Shown piece after piece: positions 15,895-24,886 of a stretch of 46,533 nucleotides of DNA. Made by a program: the position numbers and the translations under genes. The notes beneath the pieces are model-generated. The model did not search any database. It was not told the DNA's origin and worked only from the letters and a program-made list of their open reading frames with translations. The stretch comes from Clostridia bacterium (lineage in GTDB: Bacteria; Bacillota; Clostridia; Christensenellales; Aristaeellaceae). The first letter of the stretch is position 1, and the number at the start of each line of letters is the position of its first letter. The stretch is taken from positions 1-46,533 of the forward strand of contig JAFQIB010000048.1 of the NCBI GenBank assembly GCA_017397765.1, read 5' to 3'.

Positions 15895-17043
15895 ATGCGT
15901 ACAATCAATAAACTCATATGCTTGATGATGCTACTGCTCTTGATGCCGACTGTCAGCCTTGCTCAAACTCAGGAAGAGTGGAATCTGTCCTGCAACTTAA
16001 AAACATCCTGTTCGACAACAGTATACAAAACAGAAGCCAAGCATGAAATCAAGGAAACTATCCCTGCTAATACTTATGTGAAAATAAAGAGTGGTGGTGC
16101 CGATGGTTTCTGTGTCATCAACTATATGATCAATGGCCAGAAACGTACTGGCCTGGTTATGAGAAGTAATCTAATTCGCTGCACTTCCACTGTACGCGGG
16201 AGCAGTGGTTATGCTGACAGCGTACACGAACTTGATCCAAATCACGATGCAATCCTTGCTTCTAAGCCTGTTATCAACGTGGCGGACAGCCTTCTCCAAC
16301 AGGGAGACAAGGACTACTCTGATTTGACTTTCGAGAATCCGGACTCTTCATCCGCTTCAGCTGCCCAGCAGACGGCAGGCCGTGGCAACAAAGTAGAGGA
16401 AGATACTCCTGCCGCTACGCCCGTTCCTTCAACCATGAAAGCAGCCTCCAGGTCAGCCTCTGCGCCAACCAGCAACAAAGCCCCCAATACCGAGAACACC
16501 GTGCAGATCGGCCTTGTGCAGCTTGGTGCTTTCACCACCACCGTAAAGCATGAAGGCCGGGAGATCGAAGTTCCGACATCGGAGCTCCAGTTCTCCACTG
16601 ATGTCCCGGAGGGCAAAAGAATTGCTTCTATCCTGGCGCCTCGCACTGGCCGCTGCTATCTTCGTGCAAAAGCGTCCAGTAAGGGCGATGTTATCGACAA
16701 ATGCAAGGCTGGCACCGTGGTGCAGGTCGTAAAGTACGGAAAGAGCTACTGCCAGATCGTCTATGAAGATCAGATTGGCTACGTGCAGACCGCATGTCTG
16801 ACCTTCCTTGATCCGTCTGCAGAGGTTATGGGCACGACCGTACTAACCTACAATGGGCGCGCCACCGGCTCAGCACAGGTTCCTGTCCGCAACACTGCCA
16901 GCAATGACAGCTGCATCATTGTCAAGCTGCGCAGCGGTACGGAGGTAACTGTGATTGCCAAATCCGGCAAGTGGTATGAAGTTGCCTTCCAGGGTATGCA
17001 TGGCTTCGTCCACGAGAACTTCATGGATGCAGAGATTCAGTAA
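15895..17043 (+). CDS. Secreted protein with three SH3-like domains
   Basis: 382 residues. A signal peptide (1-23, cleavage near SLAQ) is followed by an SH3b-like domain (about 35-92), a Ser/Thr/Pro/Ala-rich linker (about 130-200), and two more SH3b-like domains (about 247-303, RCYLRAKASSKGDVIDKCKAG, and 318-378, VPVRNTASNDSCIIVKLRSG). Bacterial SH3 domains usually bind peptidoglycan or cell-wall polymers, so the protein probably stays at the cell wall. No enzyme domain is present. The start follows TAGGAGGTAAT. It carries a candidate ECF promoter upstream, shared with the gene at 17910. The family call for the last two SH3 units is good; the first is weaker. Confidence 0.78.
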   Translation: MRTINKLICLMMLLLLMPTVSLAQTQEEWNLSCNLKTSCSTTVYKTEAKHEIKETIPANTYVKIKSGGADGFCVINYMINGQKRTGLVMRSNLIRCTSTVRGSSGYADSVHELDPNHDAILASKPVINVADSLLQQGDKDYSDLTFENPDSSSASAAQQTAGRGNKVEEDTPAATPVPSTMKAASRSASAPTSNKAPNTENTVQIGLVQLGAFTTTVKHEGREIEVPTSELQFSTDVPEGKRIASILAPRTGRCYLRAKASSKGDVIDKCKAGTVVQVVKYGKSYCQIVYEDQIGYVQTACLTFLDPSAEVMGTTVLTYNGRATGSAQVPVRNTASNDSCIIVKLRSGTEVTVIAKSGKWYEVAFQGMHGFVHENFMDAEIQ

Positions 17044-17057
17044 AGTGTTTTTTGTTG

Positions 17058-17089
17058 TAGCCAACTTTCATTCATATGGGGGTTGGCTA
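17058..17089 (+). terminator. Terminator after first SH3-like gene
   Basis: TAGCCAAC (17058-17065) pairs with GTTGGCTA (17082-17089), followed by TTTCT. Confidence 0.6.
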
Positions 17090-17117
17090 TTTCTGTGATA
17101 TGAAATAGGGGGAACTC

Positions 17118-17777
17118 ATGAAACGAATCAATCAAGTAATGGTAGTTTTAGCACTCTTTTCTGTACTTATGTCTGCATATGCAACTGAAGAGGGCGATAT
17201 TGCATCTTGTTTTATTCATTTGCCTGCAGGGTATGAGGGCATAGATGGTACCTGGATTGGTGGAAATACAGAATATGCTTTTCTATTGTTGGGTTGCGAA
17301 GAAGAGAATGCATTGAGGCTTGCAGTGGTTAATCAGGTTGAAGAGAGGCAATATAAGATAATTGAACTTAGTAAGCCTATTCTATCATATGACGAGTTTG
17401 TCTCCGGAGCGCATTGGATGCAAGATCCATGGGATGAATCAAAACCGTATTTCTGGTGGGGTGCAAGCGATGTACAGACGAATGTAGATATCTATTTGTG
17501 TATAGAACAGAAAAATGACCAGGAATGGTATGTTGCATATGGGTTTATTGCAGACCAAGGAGGAAACATAAAGTACTCCTTTAGCTTGGAAGATGATAAA
17601 AGCATTACAATCACCCAAGATACTGTATATCCATCAATTCGGTGGAAAACTGATGTGTCCTTTCGCCTTGATGATTTCGATATTGCTGCAGTAGAAGCAG
17701 TTTGCATGGATGCAATTGCTTTTCTCGAGAAACTCAGAGAGCACCCGTGTTTTATGGAGTACCGCATAGAAGAGTAA
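17118..17777 (+). CDS. Putative exported protein, unknown
   Basis: 219 residues. Residues 1-22 look like a signal peptide (MKRINQVMVVLALFSVLMSAYA). The mature part has no domain I recognise; it is rich in aromatic residues (DPWDESKPYFWWGA) and predicted strands. The start at 17118 follows AGGGGGAACTC. It is more AT-rich than the flanking SH3-like genes. It lies between two secreted-protein genes on the same strand, with a hairpin on its upstream side, so it may be a separate unit or be reached by read-through. Confidence 0.65.
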   Translation: MKRINQVMVVLALFSVLMSAYATEEGDIASCFIHLPAGYEGIDGTWIGGNTEYAFLLLGCEEENALRLAVVNQVEERQYKIIELSKPILSYDEFVSGAHWMQDPWDESKPYFWWGASDVQTNVDIYLCIEQKNDQEWYVAYGFIADQGGNIKYSFSLEDDKSITITQDTVYPSIRWKTDVSFRLDDFDIAAVEAVCMDAIAFLEKLREHPCFMEYRIEE

Positions 17778-17856
17778 CAAAGCAGTGGTACAGTAGGGTT
17801 TGTCGTATTGCTGCAGCAAATGTGACAATTGTAAAATTGCTAAATGGCTGGAAATC

Positions 17857-17886
17857 TTGTCACAAATATCTAAGGCTAATCGTTTA
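17857..17886 (+). promoter_or_regulatory. Candidate ECF promoter, copy 2
   Basis: TTGTCACA (17857-17864), a 16-bp spacer and CGTTTA (17881-17886), 24 bases before the start at 17910, an ordinary promoter distance. The bases upstream (TGTAAAAT-like block, then TGGAAATC) also match copy 1. Confidence 0.55.
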
Positions 17887-17909
17887 ATAAGCAAGGAGGT
17901 GCTGTGATA

Positions 17910-19364
17910 ATGAAGCAGCTTATCAACAGGATTCTTTTCTATATGTTGATTCTAACGACACTCTGTATGGGTACCGCATTTGCGGATCGGTTTAGAGATA
18001 CCTATGTAGATGAACCACCTGTAGAGATTCTTCTGCATGTTCAGAACAACTACGCTGGTTATCTGATGGAAGACTACATCACCATCAGCGGTACATCCAA
18101 AGGAGATTACGGCTTTGCCCTGATGTCCCTGAATGGAAGCCGCATTCTCTTGGGCTATCACGATGGTGGTGATGGTATGAAATACTGGATGCGGAATGCA
18201 GATGCTGTTCCGCAGGGTGACGGCTATGTATACTTTGATCGTCATATGGCAGGCAAGTCCATCAGCCAGGGAAATACCAATGACGAGTACAGCAACGCTT
18301 TGGGCTTCGATGTGATCCGTATTGATAAGGAGCATGAGGAATACTGGATGCAGACCGTATCCTACCACTGGCGTAGTGGAAGCTTCCAGCTCTATGCCTA
18401 TATGGATCGCCGTAACGGCAACTGCGAGCGAGCCTATGTGACGGACAGCGGTGTAAGTTTCTATAACTTTACCGAGTCGAAGAAGCTTGGCCGTGTAGCT
18501 GGCACAGTACAGCGGAATTTGCGCTATGTGTCTTTTGACGCTCTGCCTAAAACCCGCGCACAGGCGAAGAAGGTGCTGAGCGTTGCTCCTGATATCCCGC
18601 GCGGCGAGCTTTCCGCGCAAAGCATCAAGTTCACCGGTGGCAAGAAGTATGAGGTCTATCAGGGCCCTGGCGTGGGCTACGGCCGCAGCGGGAATGGCAA
18701 GGCCTCCGTCAGCACTAACGACTGGATTCAGGTCTTCGGCAAGGAAGATGGCTGGATCATGATCCAGTATGACATCACCAGCGATCATATGCGTATCGGC
18801 TGGATTCGTGAAAGTGCGCTGCCCAGCAACGCCCAGGTATCAACGCTGAATTTCTCTCCTATGGCGGCATATACGACTCGCAGCGTCTCTGTGACGGATG
18901 ATCCGCTGTTCAGCGAAAAGTCTGTACTGACTTTGCCGCAGGGCGCATGGGTTGAATGGCTCGCGACCATGGGCGAATGGGCCTACATCGAAAGCAGCAC
19001 CGGCGACCTGATTCGTGGTTTTGTCCCCAAGAGTGCACTGACGTCAGATGTGGTGTTCCATCTGGAGAATCATCCTGATGCGAGCCTGCAACGTTACCCT
19101 CTCAGGGGAACCCTGACGATCACCAACTCTGGCCGGATTACGCTTTCGATTACGACTACAGCATGTACTGCGAATGGTCAGCAGGCAGCTTCGTTCGCCC
19201 TCTACGATGTTACGACTGGTCGCAAGATCGTCACCGCTTCTCAGAATGCGGCTGGCTTCTATGGTCAGGGCAGTGCGGATTCCAGCGTGTATGATCTGTT
19301 GATCGTTCCTATCGACGCTCAGGGGAATGAGGATCGTACCCAGGCGATCAGCATTCAGCGGTAA
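17910..19364 (+). CDS. Secreted protein with SH3-like domains
   Basis: 484 residues. A signal peptide (1-25, ending MGTAFADR) precedes a unique N-terminal beta-rich domain (about 30-210, HVQNNYAGYLMEDYITISG). Two SH3-like units follow: one around 240-305 (KKYEVYQGPGVGYGRSGNG ... WIMIQYD ... IGWIRESAL) and one around 320-375 (TRSVSVTDDPLF ... GFVPKSAL). The C-terminus is another beta region. The ATG at 17910 is chosen because AGGAGG lies 10 bases upstream; a GTG at 17904 would be too close. Like the gene at 15895 it has the TTGTCACA-N16-CGTTTA boxes upstream. Probably cell-wall associated; no enzymatic residues are seen. Confidence 0.75.
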   Translation: MKQLINRILFYMLILTTLCMGTAFADRFRDTYVDEPPVEILLHVQNNYAGYLMEDYITISGTSKGDYGFALMSLNGSRILLGYHDGGDGMKYWMRNADAVPQGDGYVYFDRHMAGKSISQGNTNDEYSNALGFDVIRIDKEHEEYWMQTVSYHWRSGSFQLYAYMDRRNGNCERAYVTDSGVSFYNFTESKKLGRVAGTVQRNLRYVSFDALPKTRAQAKKVLSVAPDIPRGELSAQSIKFTGGKKYEVYQGPGVGYGRSGNGKASVSTNDWIQVFGKEDGWIMIQYDITSDHMRIGWIRESALPSNAQVSTLNFSPMAAYTTRSVSVTDDPLFSEKSVLTLPQGAWVEWLATMGEWAYIESSTGDLIRGFVPKSALTSDVVFHLENHPDASLQRYPLRGTLTITNSGRITLSITTTACTANGQQAASFALYDVTTGRKIVTASQNAAGFYGQGSADSSVYDLLIVPIDAQGNEDRTQAISIQR

Positions 19365-19376
19365 CGGCAAATGAAA

Positions 19377-19416
19377 AATCGGCCTCCCTTGTTTGACCAG
19401 GGGAGGCCGATCTTTT
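19377..19416. terminator. Bidirectional terminator
   Basis: GATCGGCCTCCC-type stem (19377-19391 with 19398-19412) with T-runs on both sides, between the convergent SH3-like and anti-sigma-like genes. Confidence 0.8.
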
Positions 19417-19417
19417 G

Positions 19418-20203
19418 TTAATGGATGATTTTCTTGACGCTGGCTGCAATCTTGACCAGCGTATCCAAGGTCATGTTCTCGCCAGTTAAAGAGAACCAGC
19501 GGTGGTCGTTCGTCCATGTGATCGTGGTCACATGGGCGGAACCGTCGGACGATTCGCTTTCAATCAGATGGGCAACAATCCCGCCAATGTTGATGAAACG
19601 GGTGGTTGCATTCTCCGTGGAGACAGTTACGCTGTCGGCCTCATCGTACTCAGCGTAGCAGAAATTCTGCCCCAGAGGATTTTGATAGATGATGCGAGGC
19701 GGCGTGCTGTCTGTCATGCTGATGACATATCCATCCGGGAGGTTGGAAGGGAAGTAGAGACCTGTCCAGTCCTGCGGTACATCAAAGGCACTGTCCTGAT
19801 CCTCCAGGAAATCTACATAGAAGATCCAATCCTTTTCTTCGTCTATGCGCACCACAAGAGTCAGCACTTTAGAGCGGAGTATGGGGGAAGTGGCAAATGC
19901 GATGGAAAAGGAGACCGTCAGTAGCAGCAGCAGGCATGCCGCAGCACGGAGAGCTGCAGGAAGCACCTTGCGCAGCACGGCGCGGAAACCAATGGTACGC
20001 GTCTGTCGTTGCTGTTGTTCTGCCTTTGAGAAGGCGCTGGACAGCAACACCTCGGCACGGCGCTCATCGTCGGTGGTGAGCGGCGGATCATCTGTCTCGG
20101 ACAGCTGCTGGACGGCCTCTGCGTCATCCAGGTCGAAGGCAAGGGCGATCATGATGTCCAAATGCTCATCCTGCGCATGGATGAAGGCTTCACGATTCTT
20201 CAT
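19418..20203 (-). CDS. Anti-sigma-like membrane protein with DUF4367-like domain (second copy)
   Basis: 261 residues. The N-terminal cytoplasmic region (HLDIMIALAFDLDDAEAVQQ) is similar to that of the upstream protein and would bind the sigma factor. One membrane span follows (about 77-105). The outer part has one DUF4367-like module (LYFPSNLPDGYVI ... ITWTNDHRWFSLTG). The start overlaps the stop of the preceding gene by 4 bp (ATGA), so the three genes sigma, anti-sigma A and anti-sigma B are coupled. By family precedent such proteins hold an ECF sigma factor until an outside signal acts on the DUF4367 domain. Role inferred from order and topology. Confidence 0.75.
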   Translation of the reverse strand: MKNREAFIHAQDEHLDIMIALAFDLDDAEAVQQLSETDDPPLTTDDERRAEVLLSSAFSKAEQQQRQTRTIGFRAVLRKVLPAALRAAACLLLLLTVSFSIAFATSPILRSKVLTLVVRIDEEKDWIFYVDFLEDQDSAFDVPQDWTGLYFPSNLPDGYVISMTDSTPPRIIYQNPLGQNFCYAEYDEADSVTVSTENATTRFINIGGIVAHLIESESSDGSAHVTTITWTNDHRWFSLTGENMTLDTLVKIAASVKKIIH

Positions 20204-21816
20204 TGCGATTCACCGCCCTTCGTAGGGTCAAAAGGCTGTACGCTGCAGGCAAGATCGATGGTTTCCGCTTCGGTGAAGTGAAGGGTACGCAGACGATGCC
20301 AACAGGATTCGCCTTCCCACAGGATCTCCAGACGGGTCGTTCCCTTGCCATCGAAGTCGTTTTCCGTGAGGAGCCAACCGTTTTTTTCACCGAGAATGAC
20401 CGGTGTATAGCAGTTAAGGGTAGACTCAGTGGGCGCATCAACCTCTGCGTAGAAAACGCAGCGCTGAATGCCATCCCAGAATCCGAACTCATCCCCGTCG
20501 CTACCCCATATCCAGTCGATATAGCAGTAATCCTCTGGAATGGCTGTGGGAATGTGTGAATATGGCCACTTCGTTCCGAGCGTATCGGCTTCACGGAAGG
20601 GCGTGTTGTTCCACACAGGCTGGCCGTGGGTGGCGTCTCGATGACAGTTGCTGCCATCCAGTGGTTCTACGCTCCGGGCAATGGCAAGCAACTCATCGGA
20701 ACTGAGTGCGGAGCAGTGCAGCCAGAGTGTTCTGTCGCCGCAAACCCAGATGAGCACACGATTCTGATCGGCAGCTTGATCATTGTCTGGCTCATAGAGC
20801 CAGGCGGTATGGCCGTTCAGATCAACAACCTCCGCCGCGACGAAGGTTCCCAATCTGCAGATTGTACTCATATCATTAACGAACCACAGCTCGTCTACGC
20901 CATTGCTGAAGAATATACTCCTATCGGGAATCTGGAAGCTGGAGGCGTACCAGCCGTCGGGTATCCATGTGGGGTAGTGTGTGCCCAGCCACCCATAAGG
21001 GGGCGCGAGAGGGGCATCCTTGTCAGGCGTAAACACGGGATGCTCCAGTCCGGTTCGACGGACGCTGCGGGCAATGCGGAAGGCTTCCTCTCGTTCAAGT
21101 GTATAGGTCAACAGGGAGAACCAACGATCATCATTACTCCAGAGAATGTGGCAATAAGCATAAGGGCCGCTTCCGCCTTCGAAGACAAGTGCCGGACAGC
21201 CGTTGATATCCTCACCGTAGCCAACCTCGCCTTCGTGCGTCACGAGCAGATTGGTATCGGCCGTATCTTCGCTGAAGTAGAATATTACTGTTCCATAATG
21301 GTATTCTACTTGCGGGAAAGACGGGTCGTAGTTCTGTAACGCAAATCCCTCTGGTATATAGGTGGGGTAATAGTCTCCCATCCAAAGCTCTGGGACAAAA
21401 AAGGAAGCGTCCGGATCCTCCACAAAGGTGTATTGCACCTCCTGCGTATCCGGGTTCATCTCGATCAGCAGCTTCATGACCCTTGCCCGGAAGGTGGGGG
21501 AAGCAGCCATGGCGACCGGTACAGCAATCATGGCGATCAGTATCAGGCAGGCCGCTGCTTCAATGACTCGCATAGCAATGCGCCCGGCAGTCTGTCGGGT
21601 TTTCTTGCGCCTTTCAGTCCGGGAATGATGCTTGGCTTTGGATTGGGCAGCGGCGAAGATCTCCTGCGCCATTGCTTGCTCTTCCGGGGTCAGAACGGGA
21701 TCGGGAGAGTCCAGCAGGCGTTGTACTTCGTCTGCGTCATCCATGTCGAAGGATAGCCGGATCATCAAATCCAGATGCCGCTCCTGCAACGCGGAGATGT
21801 CTACATGCTCTTTCAT
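20200..21816 (-). CDS. Anti-sigma-like membrane protein with repeated DUF4367-like modules
   Basis: 538 residues. The N-terminal region (residues 9-60, ERHLDLMIRLSFDMDDADEV) is paralogous to that of the downstream protein. A single membrane span lies around 80-106. The extracytoplasmic part contains three successive beta modules with the pattern YYPTYIPEGF / HYPTWIPDGW / YSHIPTAIPEDY, followed by strand pairs and a DDRWFSLLTYTLEREEAFRIARSV-like end, consistent with DUF4367 repeats. Three sensor modules on one protein is unusual. The start at 21816 overlaps the sigma gene stop by 4 bp. Likely the main anti-sigma factor of the cassette. Confidence 0.75.
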   Translation of the reverse strand: MKEHVDISALQERHLDLMIRLSFDMDDADEVQRLLDSPDPVLTPEEQAMAQEIFAAAQSKAKHHSRTERRKKTRQTAGRIAMRVIEAAACLILIAMIAVPVAMAASPTFRARVMKLLIEMNPDTQEVQYTFVEDPDASFFVPELWMGDYYPTYIPEGFALQNYDPSFPQVEYHYGTVIFYFSEDTADTNLLVTHEGEVGYGEDINGCPALVFEGGSGPYAYCHILWSNDDRWFSLLTYTLEREEAFRIARSVRRTGLEHPVFTPDKDAPLAPPYGWLGTHYPTWIPDGWYASSFQIPDRSIFFSNGVDELWFVNDMSTICRLGTFVAAEVVDLNGHTAWLYEPDNDQAADQNRVLIWVCGDRTLWLHCSALSSDELLAIARSVEPLDGSNCHRDATHGQPVWNNTPFREADTLGTKWPYSHIPTAIPEDYCYIDWIWGSDGDEFGFWDGIQRCVFYAEVDAPTESTLNCYTPVILGEKNGWLLTENDFDGKGTTRLEILWEGESCWHRLRTLHFTEAETIDLACSVQPFDPTKGGESQ

Positions 21817-22376
21817 TCCGTCACACTCCTGTAGATCATGGCCTTCAGGTGTTCGCGGGCACGGATGACATATTTGCGGACGCTGCTTTCAGATAGGCCG
21901 GTGAGTTCGGCAATCTGAGCATCCTTCAATCCTTGCTGACATTTCATGCGCAGGATATCTTGTTCGCGCTCAGGCAGTGCGTGGAGCGCATTGCGAACCA
22001 TATTCAGCTCGTCCATCAGGAGGATACTTCCTTCCACGGAATCAGTCGCTGGATACTGATTCATATCGCCTTCTTCAACTTGAACAAAGCGTGCATTCTG
22101 CCGCTGTTGCTTTCTGCAGAAGTCAATAGCGGTGTTGCGAACAGTAGTGATAATGTATGAACGCAACTTGCTTGGCTCAAGTGCACGTACAGTGTCCAGT
22201 TTGATGATCAAGGCGGCGCAGCTGTCGGATACGATGTCCTCAACGTCAGCGCGTTCCTTAGTGAAGACCCATGCCGTCTTGAGCATGAGGGCGTAGTGCT
22301 TCTGGTAAAGTGCGGTCATGTACGCACGGTCATCCTCAGAGTCGATGGCGAGGATTACGGCAGGGATGATAATCAT
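21813..22376 (-). CDS. ECF-type sigma-70 family RNA polymerase sigma factor
   Basis: 187 residues. Region 2 is at the N-terminus (YQKHYALMLKTAWVFTKERADVEDIVSDSCAALI...LRSYIITTVRNTAIDFCRK) and region 4 at the C-terminus (LPEREQDILRMKCQQGLKDAQIAELTGLSESSVRKYVIRARE), with a short variable linker, the plan of ECF sigma factors. The start at 22376 follows GGAGTGAACACAC. It leads a coupled three-gene operon with two anti-sigma-like proteins. No copy of the TTGTCACA-N16-CGTTTA boxes is seen in the 44 bases upstream, so autoregulation, if any, would act from further upstream. Its likely targets are the SH3-like genes at 15895 and 17910. Confidence 0.88.
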   Translation of the reverse strand: MIIIPAVILAIDSEDDRAYMTALYQKHYALMLKTAWVFTKERADVEDIVSDSCAALIIKLDTVRALEPSKLRSYIITTVRNTAIDFCRKQQRQNARFVQVEEGDMNQYPATDSVEGSILLMDELNMVRNALHALPEREQDILRMKCQQGLKDAQIAELTGLSESSVRKYVIRAREHLKAMIYRSVTE

Positions 22377-22420
22377 GTGTGTTCACTCCGGATCTATGGT
22401 AATTGAAGTCAGGGTAAATA

Positions 22421-24001
22421 TCAGGTTTCGAGATGCAGTTTTCCTTGCAGCTTGCCGGAAGATTTGGACGACTTTATGTGGTATACCATCTCTACGTTTT
22501 TTCCGTCTTCTGGTTTTACGAGAACGCCTCGACTCAACCATTTACACTCGCTGGGACGGAGGCATGTAACATGGAACTCATAGACACCTTGAAGGCGCTC
22601 GGGCATGATAAATTTTTCCAGTTCTTCTACATAGTCATCTTCGTCTTTGGCGGGCTCTTGATATCCATGTATGGTAAAAACAGGAGGCTTAATGGAAATT
22701 GAGGAGGGATCAAAAGGTTCTTCCTCTGTATGCACTATGGCATCTTCAGGTATCGTAAAGAGTTGTGGAATTATAGAAGCCTCACATATTTCACCTTGTG
22801 CACCATCCAATGCTTCCGCGATTAATTCTTTAGATGGGTTTATTATGGTACATCCGGTTGCTTCTATTGTGATAGTGATGTCTCTATCTTCGAAAGTTGA
22901 TGTGTTTTGAATTGCAATGGGAATAAACAGCATGCCATCAAAAGTGTGAACATACTCTGTACGCATCCAAAGCTGTAGAAGGGTATAGGTTAATTCTTCG
23001 TATTTGATTCTTTTCTGTTTTTCCGATGCAGAACCCACATAGGTGGTATCACCCAAAGCGAGATATGGGGTTGACTTTTTGAGATTCCCAAAGTCAAAGA
23101 AGGAGTCTGTTACTTCGACATTAAGCATTTCTTTGAGAAGATTGCGTATAAAATCGGGATGCTTCTCTTGGTAGTCAACTTTATTACCTGAATGTAGTCC
23201 TTTCAGAGACTGAATATCTTCTGGGAGCAAGTTCTGCACAAAATCAGAAAGAGGCTTTATATTGCTGAGTGCATCTGCGGTGATTTCAGATATTCTCTTG
23301 TTGTATTCTATTTCAGAAAAGATCTTTTCCGTAAGCGACATGATCTCTTGGACGAGCGCGCGTGCAGCATTGTTAAGCTTCTCGTTTTCTGCGTTATACT
23401 CGGGATAGACTAACGATTGATAAGGTGCAAGAATAGGCACAACTTTCTTTGCATTCCAATCATACGTTCCAAGGATATGAACAGGCATGCCATTTTTTGC
23501 TCGTTGAGGCGCGTTCTTCAGATCTCGGATATTCTCAAAAATCACCTGTGCGGTAGTGAAGAGATTTTCGTTTCTTGACCTTTGATTGTTCAAAGAATAT
23601 GTAAGAATCCGATTTTGAGCTATATCAAAAGGTAGTTCCTCGGGGCGACCAAAGTCTGTATTACATATGCAGATGATCCGATCCCAGGACAGTACTTTTG
23701 ACGCATATCCCAGTTCAATTAGGACATTAGGATTGGGGCTTCTTTTACTTGATCCATCCTTCTCGGTTTTATAGCATAGGCTTACGTCTGCAATGAACAA
23801 GTCGGCTTCATCAATCTTTGAAAAGATTGTTTGGACGATGTTGGGTGATCCAGTTGTCCCCTGTGTCGCCTCGTCTCGTTCTGCATCTATTGCTTCTGTC
23901 TCTTGTGCAAGGTCAATGGCTTTATCTATGCATTCGCGTATGTAGGAGCGTGTCTTGTTGGAAGGAAGATCCGACTGCCATGAGTAAAAGAGCTTAAACA
24001 T
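22421..24001 (-). CDS. TIR-like domain protein, candidate defence effector
   Basis: 526 residues. The first 135 residues look like a TIR-like nucleotide-binding domain: strand 1 KLFYSWQSDLP, strand with EADLFIADVSL (66-75), then the NPNVLIELGYA motif (90-100) with Glu96 in the position of the catalytic or conserved Glu of TIR-like (PF10137-type) proteins. The remaining 390 residues are unassigned and include a beta-rich region near the C-terminus (FIPIAIQNTSTFEDRDITITIEATG). The start at 24001 (MFKLFYSW) is preferred over 24031 because GAGG lies just before it. It follows the HEPN-like gene by about 68 bp on the same strand. TIR-type enzymes in anti-phage systems often cleave NAD; activity here is inference. 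Confidence 0.65.
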   Translation of the reverse strand: MFKLFYSWQSDLPSNKTRSYIRECIDKAIDLAQETEAIDAERDEATQGTTGSPNIVQTIFSKIDEADLFIADVSLCYKTEKDGSSKRSPNPNVLIELGYASKVLSWDRIICICNTDFGRPEELPFDIAQNRILTYSLNNQRSRNENLFTTAQVIFENIRDLKNAPQRAKNGMPVHILGTYDWNAKKVVPILAPYQSLVYPEYNAENEKLNNAARALVQEIMSLTEKIFSEIEYNKRISEITADALSNIKPLSDFVQNLLPEDIQSLKGLHSGNKVDYQEKHPDFIRNLLKEMLNVEVTDSFFDFGNLKKSTPYLALGDTTYVGSASEKQKRIKYEELTYTLLQLWMRTEYVHTFDGMLFIPIAIQNTSTFEDRDITITIEATGCTIINPSKELIAEALDGAQGEICEASIIPQLFTIPEDAIVHTEEEPFDPSSISIKPPVFTIHGYQEPAKDEDDYVEELEKFIMPERLQGVYEFHVTCLRPSECKWLSRGVLVKPEDGKNVEMVYHIKSSKSSGKLQGKLHLET

Positions 24002-24069
24002 ATCAATGTACCTCGAAAATGTAGCTGACAAAGAGTTCAGAACTCGCGAAATACTCTTTCATAGTAACT

Positions 24070-24765
24070 TTAATCATACCATGCTGATCGACTTTTTCTG
24101 CTGTATTCATTGTTACTGAAAGGAACAATACCTTCCTGCTCACAATGTGTAAGATATCCATTGATTGCATCTTGCAGAACGAGAACTATGAATTTCTCGG
24201 GAATAACCATTTGCCAAGAAATATCAGATGATGCCCCGTCAACCTGCCTGCTACCCTGAGCGACATGCGGAAGCGATTCGCCAAAATCAATCGGCATACC
24301 TATTTGTGTTAATTCATGTACCAGTTTGTTTCTCTCAGCATACATCAATTGGCAATACTGGTGCTTTGTTCGCGCGAATTCCCTCTGTTGCTGATCGGGA
24401 ATAAGCAACAGCAAACGCTCGCTTTCTCGCTCCAGCACTGTGCTATCTGCAAGTAGCAACCGTCCTTCTGGCAAGCGCAATTGACCAAAGTTATACTTGT
24501 CAGAATAGTGGTGATACAATGTAACAGGACAAACCTGCTGCAGCACCTCACGATATTGGCTTGAAAAGGATACCAAGAACTCAGCGAAAACCTTCGAAGC
24601 TCCATTACGGGGATAATCCTTCCAACTTTGTGCGAAGGAATCAATTAGCGAAAAGTACAGGATTTTACGGAAACCTTCTGTTTCTATCCGAAAAATCTCT
24701 TTTAGTTTACTATTTACCCAATTTCCTGTCTGAATAACGGCTTGTTGAATATTCACTTCTGGCAT
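24070..24765 (-). CDS. Uncharacterised protein with HEPN-like RxxxxH motif
   Basis: 231 residues, not recognised as a named family. It is largely helical and contains YAERNKLVHEL (142-152): Arg145-x4-His150 is the active-site pattern of HEPN ribonucleases, and the RN at its start is the usual polar residue. The start at 24765 (ATG) is preferred, with GTG at 24771 as alternative. It is the first gene of a minus-strand pair with the TIR-like protein. In defence islands HEPN proteins act as RNA-cleaving toxins or sensors, so a two-gene abortive-infection system is plausible. One motif is weak evidence and a structure prediction would decide. Confidence 0.55.
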   Translation of the reverse strand: MPEVNIQQAVIQTGNWVNSKLKEIFRIETEGFRKILYFSLIDSFAQSWKDYPRNGASKVFAEFLVSFSSQYREVLQQVCPVTLYHHYSDKYNFGQLRLPEGRLLLADSTVLERESERLLLLIPDQQQREFARTKHQYCQLMYAERNKLVHELTQIGMPIDFGESLPHVAQGSRQVDGASSDISWQMVIPEKFIVLVLQDAINGYLTHCEQEGIVPFSNNEYSRKSRSAWYD

Positions 24766-24886
24766 CCGCACACCGCCATTTCCCTATCTTCTACTGTGGC
24801 AACCGCACTTCATGTGTGTTCAGAAGCCACTTTAGTATACCACACATCACTGTTACCAGCAATGATTGACGTTAACTCGAAACGTA

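Noticed and set aside
17820..17861. TGTGACAA/TTGTCACA inverted repeat as an operator
   Set aside because: The left arm is absent in promoter copy 1, so the conserved part is the right arm with the 16-bp spaced CGTTTA, which fits a promoter better.
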